A DNA stretch of 64,000 nucleotides from Nannochloris sp. 'desiccata' (lineage: Eukaryota > Chlorophyta > Trebouxiophyceae > Chlorellales > Chlorellaceae): NCBI GenBank assembly GCA_019044685.2, contig JAGTXX020000003.1:1-64000 (forward strand), written 5' to 3'. Under the pieces are notes generated by a model. That model saw only the letters and a program-made list of their open reading frames with translations, made no database searches and had not been told where the DNA came from. Each line of letters opens with the position of its first letter. Within the stretch, counting starts at the first letter, position 1. The translations under genes and the position numbers were made by a program. Shown piece after piece: positions 45,901 to 54,900 of the stretch.

Positions 45901-48900
45901 CTTTACGATACAGAAGCTTTGACACGATTAAAAGACCTGCATGGGGTTGGAGTGCCCCCAATCCGCTGCGTTCCAGCCTCGCCAATAGATTGCTGCCACC
46001 ACCACCAGCTGCTGCCATGCCAGACTGTGCCCAAGGTCCCCAACCCACGCTTTGGGCAGGGATCCCTGCTTTGTAGACCTCCTGAACGATTGCATCTAAT
46101 GTAGAATTAGCTGCAGCATAATTCGCTTGCCCGGGATTGCCTAAAGGAGCACTGACGCTGGAGAATAGTTGACACGCCGCCAATGGATGGCACTGTGCTA
46201 GTCTTAATAAGGACGCTGTACCATTAACTTTCGGTGCAAAGACCTTAAAAGCTCCAGATACGTTTTGATTTGACAAAACACCGTCTGATAAAACTCCAGC
46301 AGCATGAATAATTGTGTCTAATGGAGAATCCATTGCCAAATTTTGGCTATCCTCTAAAGCAGCAATGTCGCAGAGCTCCATGCGCACACAGGCAGTACCA
46401 CGCATCAATGCAGCAGCAGAGGCGCTGCCTTTTGCAACTTTGCCTGTCCTACCTAGCAAAACAAGTGACGAATCTGGTTGAAAAGTCATCCAAGCTGCTG
46501 CGAGGAGACCAATGCCGCTCAATCCACCTGAGATAAGAGTGCTGCTTTGACTTGACTTTGACCACACAGCTGCAGAGATTTGTGCTTCTATTTGATATGT
46601 GATTTCGAGCCTCGGCGCATATTTAACTCCAGCATGTGCCCTGTTGCTGAAAAATTTAATCTTCCAAGCAGGCGCTGCTTCACTTGCTGCAACGGCACAC
46701 AAGCCATGCAGCGAACGGTGTGCCGAGACTTCAATAGAATTTGCACTACCGCTCGTTTTAATTTGCAGCGCACCTTGCAGAAGGCTGCAGCCAGCAGCGA
46801 ATGAATTTAGAGTAGGTTTGGCATGCTTCCATTCAAATTCCACACCTTCATAAGTGAGTAGATTAATATTTACGGGTTCTCTAGTGGAAACTTCACAATC
46901 GTCTGCTTCTTCTGTTGTCAAGTAAATCAAGGGACTTTCCTTGATGGCGGCAGGAAGGGAAGCATTGCTGCCGGCAGCAGCAGTCAGGAATTTAGAATGC
47001 AAAGTACTCAGTGAAGTTGCCTTATCAATAACGAAGGTAGCACTGCGGTCTCCATTTGACAGCACAGCCACGTTAGCCATACTCGCCGTTGAAGACGTTT
47101 TTCTCGTTTTTGCTATTCCAATAGCGCGTAGGCAGCCTAGAAGTACAGGCACACGTGGGCGAGACCCGTGTTTAAGATCAAAAAGAGCTCCTAAATGCGT
47201 TGATGCATCTGCAACAGCTGGGTGGATGCTATAATTTTCCAGTGCTAAATGATTGCCAGCTGCCTCGAGGTGAGCGACGCTTAATTTTCCTGCCAACACT
47301 GCAGATGACGATGCTGTCCTGCCAATTAAGTTTCGGTTGCTTTTACGTTTTTTAGTCATCGAACGCGGTACTGTTGTAATTTTGTGCTCCGAAGCTATAT
47401 TCTGGGTTGTTGCATGGACCTGTTTTCCGAATTTCGAGACACTTTCCAGCTCCACATTGCCTTGGCTTCTATTTACCTTGGATCTAAGTACAGTGCTTGT
47501 ATTTAGTAACAACAGTGGTGCATGCAAAGCAGTATTTATAAGCGATGCGTCTGCATGGCCTAAAAGACTCACCGTGCTGGCATTTATTGCTTCAAACATA
47601 GCTGTTCCAGGTAAAATTGATCGCCCATTGACCTGATGTTGCCATAGATATGCCAGACTTGGGTGTTGAAGATCGCTCTCAACAATTGCCAGAGGTGCCG
47701 ATTGATTCCCAACACGCGCCCGTACAGAGAAACCACGAGTAAGTGGAATAAACCATTGCGCTGTTCGACGCCAGATTACTGCTTTTGCTTCGATATTTAT
47801 ATTGATACCAGAGCAATGCTCAACTTCACTTGACTGTCCACCTACTATAAGATGTGCATTGCTGCCTTGGAAAGCAAATCCACTGATGCCAATATTTGTT
47901 ACTGCGTGCTGTGCACTAGGCGTTCTAGGCATCCATGCAAGTGGGATCGTGCATTGATCCAACGCTCCAACAATGTACGGATTCACTTCGCTTAAATGAA
48001 GCGTGCCCAGGGTAGCTAGGCATCCAATAGAAGCAAGGGCTCGCTGTAATCCCACCCCCCCTGCAGCAGGCTCAGCATGCCCCATGTGACTTTTGGCAGC
48101 ACTAAACTCGAGATGATTAGTGCGCTTGTCAGCGCCCAAAACAGCAGCAATTGCTCCTACTTCGATCGGGTCCCCAAGCGCAGTGCCAGTGCCATGCATT
48201 TCTACAGCAGAAATCTCAGCAGGGCTCAAATCAGCATTATGCTGTGCCAAAGTCAGCACTTCTTGCTGACTAGGCCCATTGGGAGCAGTTAAAGAACTCG
48301 ATCGACCATCTTGATTCACTGCAGATCCAGCTATAACTGCCAAGGGATTTGTACTAAACCGCCTCATCGAAATTGTGATGCAGGCTTCCCCGCGAACATA
48401 TCCATCTGCGCTGGCATCCAGAGTCTTGCAACGACCATCAGGGGCGAGCATAGATGCTGCTGTGAGCATACCAATAGTTGCAGGATCCAATGTCAGCAGG
48501 GCAGCAGTAACCAAGCCTACTCGGCAGCGCCCTTCATCAATCATTTGTCTTCCCAAGTGCACTGCGCTTAAGTAAGAGCTACATGCAGTATCTACACTAA
48601 CAGAAGGTCCTTTTAACCCATAACAAAAGCTAATGCGGCCTGAAGCTACACTAAAGCACCTTCCTGTTGCTTTATATGCTTCTCCCGCTCCAACAAGGTG
48701 GCGGTCGGCTTGAATCGAATAATCCCAAAAAGAAAGTGCCGCAAGGACTCCAACCTGTGCCTGGTGCTCTGAGGGCAAAGGCAATACTTCATACGCACCC
48801 TCCAACATAATGCGTTGCTGCGGATCTATAAGAACGGCCTCAGATCTAGCAATACTGAATGCTTGAGTATCAAACATTTGAATATTATCTAAGAATCGAG

Positions 48901-51900
48901 CAAAGAGGGAGCCAGGCCCATGGGGAATATGCGGCGCAGAAAGGCATGTATCCCATCTTTCAAGTGGAACAGCACGGCATGTATCAACCAATAGATTAGT
49001 TATAGCAAGAACATCCGGTGCAGGCGCAGTAAGACGATGGGCAATGCGGTCAATTGAAATTGGAGCTGCAGTGCGGATATGCCGCTGGGCAGTCAACGTA
49101 TTTACTACTGGTGAATCGAACAACGCACTACTTGATAAAGCATTGAAGGCTCCAAAAACATATTTAGAAATTGAGGTTACGGTAGGGTAATCAAATACCA
49201 AGGTGCTGGGCAAAGCTAAATGGAAGTGGCGAGAAATGTCATTACGAAGCTCCACAGCACCCAAAGAATTGAGGCCCATGGCTAGCAGAGGAGCCTCTGC
49301 TTCTATTGCTGATTCGTCAATACCTGTGCACTGAGTGATCATGGGGATGATATCTGTAACTATATCTTCCAATGACCGCATGCTGGTGGACTTGTTTTCG
49401 CCGGCAGCAGCGGGCCGGGTGTTCTCGAGCTTACCAAAAATAAATTTAGCAATATCAGTGGCTGTAGGGTAGTCAAATACCAGAGTGCTTGGAAGTTGAA
49501 CTCCAAACGTAGACTGAATTTTATTCTTCAGTTTAACAGCGCCTGTAAGGAGGAAAGATAAAAAGAAATTAAGTTTAGTTTATATTGACAGGGTTGTGCA
49601 CACAAAAATTGAACTCAACCACTGCATTCACTACCTAAAGAATCAACTCCTGCCTGAATTAACGGCATATTGGCATCTATACAAGTTCCCTGGGTAGACT
49701 TAATGCATTGTAAGATTTTCTCGAGGACTTGAAGAGGAAGGAAAGCTGGCTTTTTAGCTGTAGCCCCGCCAGTACCTTCAAGACGTGGTCCGGTTGCCTC
49801 AGTTTCAGGCAGATATTTTGTATAAATGCTAGCTGCCTTATTTCTAGAAAGTTTCATAAATGTATTCCAATTAAAAGGAATAGCAGCAAGCACGGATGCA
49901 GGACTCGATTGTTGGCTGCTAATCAACGTTGATATTACCATCAAGCCAGATGACGGAGAAACCATGCCAACGCCAGAACGTTTCATTGCTTGTTGAACAG
50001 CATGGCTGTTTGATACCATGCCAATTTCAGCCCAAGCACCCCATTGAATAGCTGTGCTCCCTATCCCTGTTGTTGTTAAAGAGCTTGCTGCAGCGTCAAG
50101 CACGGCATTTGCTGCTGCATAGGTAGCACTTCCAGCCGGGCCAGTTAACGAAGCAATGGAACTAAATAGGACGATTTGATCCAACGGTTGAATATTGATA
50201 ACTTCCTGCAGGACATTAATATCGCGAGAAATCAATGAGAGAGCTGCGCAAGGACTGAACTGAGCCACTGCAGCCAATAGAGGTTTAAATTTTGAAGAAC
50301 AAAACCCTACCTTTTCAATATTTACCGAACCATATGCTTTAGACGCATAAACAGCTCTCACTCCAGTCATATTGCAACTTAAAATTGATCCATCCCTGAG
50401 AACTCCTCCAGCGTGCATAATTCCCTTGACAGGAGTTGCAGCTGTTGAAGCGTGTACGTCGGCTGAAGAGGCCAAGTCGCACCTGCAAAGAGATGGGAGA
50501 AATGATTGAATAACATTGCTATCGACTGAACTTATAAATTGATAATAAACTTACTGTTGGATTGTAATTGCTCGTTGAGAGATTGAGTCAAACACGCCAT
50601 CTAGAGCAGAGTTGGCGTTGAAGCGACCAGATCGGCATAACAGCATCTGATGTGATGCGCCCTGCTGAGACAACCAATCTGAAGACAGTTGTCCCAGTGC
50701 ACCATTACCTCCACTAATTGCCCATGCCTTTGCAATGGGCGCAGCTAAAGTTGATTTCAGCCCAGCAGCAGGCAGCAGCCGCGGTACGAGCTCCACCCCA
50801 CCAGCGATTTCAATTCCGAAAGCGTCATTTGAAGCAGATGTGTCTGTAAAGCTCCATTTAGGTTCATATTCTACACTAAATAATGCTGAGCCTTTCAGTT
50901 CAGAGCGTTCGTTAACAATACACCGCAGCGCAGCAGCGACAGTGCCAGCTGATCGTCTGTTGCGCCCTGGCACAGGTGTCTTAGTAGACGCAGCACGGCT
51001 TGAAAATGATTTAACATTAATAATGCCTCTTTGGGGATATATTGCGCAGCTGGATTGAAGTAGCGCGAGAGTTTGAGGGAAATCGAGCATCGACGTTGGA
51101 TCGATCAAAGCAGAGTTGAAAAATTCTTGTTTATGAAATTGTCCTGCTGATACTTCAAGACCTTCAAATGTTGGAGATTTTGCACCATTTAGCATAGATG
51201 TATTGTGATGCGCTTGCCAGCTTATTCTATATAAGTCTGTAGGAGTCTTTGAGTTGAGTTCTTGCATGGCTGGTTTTATTTTTTCTGCAGACTTATATTG
51301 CACACCCGCAACATGCAACATTGCTCCAGCTCCGTACTCGGCTCCATTGCATGCATTAATAGTTAGGGTTGTATTTTCTTTCACATCTGCGGAAACGTGC
51401 ATGCTGGAGAAGGCAGCTAAGGTTTTCCCATCAGTCGCAGGGCCGATGTTGCTGAGTTGCACGCAATGCTCTAAATGCCCAGCAATCCTTAGATCTACGC
51501 CTGGTAAAGTCGACGATGTTCCACTTGGCATATTCCACTTAATCGAGTCTTCATAAAGAGAAAATTCGTCGCCTAGCAGAATAGTTGCCAATGTCGTTGA
51601 TGGCGACAATGGTTTACGGAAGTCTCCATATTCATTCGGAATGTGAAAATGGCCTATGCTGCTTGTGAAAAAATCAATTATGGATTTGAACTTAAGATTA
51701 GTGAGCGAAATAGAAATGCTATATAAATCCATGCTAGCCTCCACGCGAGAGGTAGAAGACAGTGCGGTCGGTGCCGGGAGAGTTAAGCCATTAATTAACA
51801 AAGGGCTTTCTTTGGCACCTTGATGCACCATAGCAATACACAGCAAAGCAATCTGCAAATGAAAGGTACGAAATAAAGGAAGTGTTGGTCTGCAGAACTT

Positions 51901-54900
51901 AAAAAAAAAAAAAAAAAAAAAAAAAATTAACAGAAAAGGCCACTTACCTCGGTAGCGACGCCCCACCCCACAACATTTTGCGTAGCCGCTGCTAAAGTAG
52001 GATCAATTTCAGATTCAAACTTCAAATATGTTTTACTCCCGGTGATGATGTTTCCCAAACTACGCTTCAGAAAACTGAAACGAGGAGCGGCTGCCCACAA
52101 CGCCTGTCTGCGCCATGCAAGAGCTGTTCCGGTGTTCTCAAAGACAGAAGCAGCGCATACATCAACACCATGCACGGCTTGAATAATCGCGTGTGCGTTC
52201 GTTCCTTGAAAGGCAAATCCACTAACGGAGGCAATAGGCTTGGCGCGATAAGTAGTATGAGAAGGCTCGGGAGCTCTCGTGCGAGCTACAAAAGGCGCAG
52301 CTACAAAAGACCCAAAGCTACTAACTGATTGAGACACGTAAGCATTCAAATTTCTTAAATGCATCTGCTGTGGCAATTCGTAGTTTTCCAGAGAAAGCGC
52401 AGCAGCAGTAAGTCCCACAGCACCCGCGGCAGGCTCAGCATGGCCAAAAGCTGCCTTGGCAGCACACAATACAAGAGATCCATCTCTCGCAGTACGTCTA
52501 CTCATCAGTACGCTAAGAGCAGCATTGACTTCTATAGGATCTCCCAAGGCTGTACCAGTACCGTGTAGCTGCACAGTTCCAACTTCCGCTGCGGCCAAAT
52601 GTGCAACGTGCAACGCTGCTTTGATTAGTTCCTGCTGTGCCGGACCATTAGGAGCAGTCAAAGAACTGGATTTTCCATCCTGATTTACTGCAGCTGCTAA
52701 TAAAACCAGTGCGCTATCAGGCGATGACGCTGCGGGGTCGTGAAGTCCAACAGTGCGGAGGAGTGATGCTGCGGCTGCTTCAGATCTGACATAGCCATCA
52801 GCTGCAGCATCCAGAGTTTTACACCTACCATCTGGAGTCAACATACCAGCACTCTGATACATTGCTGTAGTATTTGGAAGCAGCATTAAATTAACAGCTC
52901 CTGCCACTGCCATACTAGCCTGCCCAAGTCGCAAGCCATTATGAGCCCCACTCAAAGCTACCAAACTGGAACTGCAAGCAGTGTCTACGAGTGCACTGGG
53001 TCCAGAAAAGCCAAATACGTAGGAAATACGTCCAGCAATGACACTTAAACTCCCTCCACTGGCAGTATAGGTAGAAGTATCCTTGTTTGCTCTTGCCGCC
53101 AACTGCATATATTCAGGATAAGAAGCCCCAACGTAAACACCCACCCGAGTATCCTTGACATTGTGTTTCAAGTTCTGAGGTGATGCAATTTGAAATGCTT
53201 CAAACGTGCATTCTAATAAAAGGCGTTGCTGCGGATCCATATAGATAGATTCAGATGGGTTGATTCCAAAAAGTTCAGGGTCAAATTCTGAGACAGATTC
53301 TCGAAGAAATCCACCAAAACGGGCAGGAAGAGAAATTCCTGCATCTTTTCCAAGCAATTCAATATCCCATCGTGAACAAGGAACGCGCGTAAGTACATCA
53401 ACGTCCAGAGTGCTGAGTTGTTTGCAAGAGGTATTGTCAACGCCAGGCAGACGCACAGCAGAAGCCTCGATCAGAATTACTTGCATAGCATTCACTGACT
53501 GATTGCCAGAAAGTACAGTAGTACGGAGCTCCCCGTGGCTGAATAAACTTGCTCTTCTCTTCCCCATGGTGGCAATATTCAGCATGCCTGCTGGACGAGG
53601 TGATGCCACACTGGTTCCGACACCTTTCTGCAAACTAAAGCTACCAGTCCTGCCACGGCGCATAGGATCCAACGCAGGCCCAGCTAACCTCCCATAACTG
53701 TAGGTACGAGCTCTGCTTCCAGCAGCTGGAAAGTAGCGCGCTACACTCGACTTGCGCCGTGCAGAACTTGACGCTGCGCCAACACCAGCCACCTGCATAG
53801 CATTCGCAATGCCTTGCACAGCCACCACATAAGCACAAAGAGCATCTACAGAGGGATAATCAAACAAGATTGTAGATGGCAGAGCAGTAGATAATGCTTC
53901 TGACAGCAAACTCGCCAGTTTGAGCATATCAAGCGAGTCCATGCCAGCATCTCCGAGAGGAGTGGCAGAAGTAAAAGAATCAGTGCTCAAATCAGAGGAG
54001 ACGAGGTAATCAGTGACAGCAGACATGATGGTTTGTAAAGTTTCCTCTGCTGCGGCATCAGCACCTGAAGAACAAAAGAAAGTATGCAAGTTGGTGTTTA
54101 AAAGGAAACCGGATCCGCTCTATGTTTATTTAACCGTTCATCACATACAATAGTACTTACTTGGATCATTAAAATCAGCTGAAGATGTCAATCTTCGTGC
54201 TTCTTCTACAATAGAAACAAGCTTCGAGCGACGACGTCCAGCAGCAGCAACATCTGTAGTCCTTCTGTCGCCTTCACTACCATCCTGCTTATCACCATTT
54301 CCAGACTTTCTTCCTTTTACAAAAGGAGCTTCAAATTTAGCAACAGATGTTACCTGTCCAATAATCCAGGCTATATCATCCACAGAAATGCCAGCAGTAA
54401 ATATGGCTTCACGTTGGCTGATGCCAGTTTTGCTGCTTTTTGTAGTATTCATCTGCACAGGGAAACTAAAAGGGCAAGAAGATTGGGTCTCTTGGGATGT
54501 ATCAAACTTACCTGAAAATTTGATAGACCAAAATTTAGCTAGCACACCACCAGGGCCTATATTAGTACTGATAGAAGCTGCTCCAGCTTCAAAGCCGCTG
54601 GTACCGCCACTTACACTGCTCTTTCCCCCTTGCAGCCCGGACATCAATAAATTGCCTTGACGCAGCTCACTAACACCAGATTCGGCAACAAGTAACTGAA
54701 CAACAAAGTTAATTAGGGCAAAGAGCACCTCTGCACGTTCTTCCAGTGCAGGATGAACGACAACCAGCTTAAATTCCAACGCTGATGTGTTGAGATCATC
54801 CCCGGCACCACCTCCGAGTAAAATAGCAGCAACCAAAGTGCCATCCACTTCTGCCACCCATTGCCAAGGGTTATTCTTGGGGTTCAACACCAATTTCCTA

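Noticed and set aside
51901..51926. A run of 26 A as the poly(A) tail of a retro-inserted sequence
   Set aside because: It lies inside PKS intron 4, and on the coding strand it is a poly(T) tract upstream of the acceptor. No inserted cDNA or target duplication is visible.
54453..54511. A 59-nt candidate intron (GTAAGTTT to CCCTGTGCAG) in PKS exon 3
   Set aside because: It has good splice sites but is not a multiple of three. Removing it breaks the frame that otherwise runs open to the next donor at 54161 and joins in phase with exon 4. It is also shorter than every other intron in the gene.
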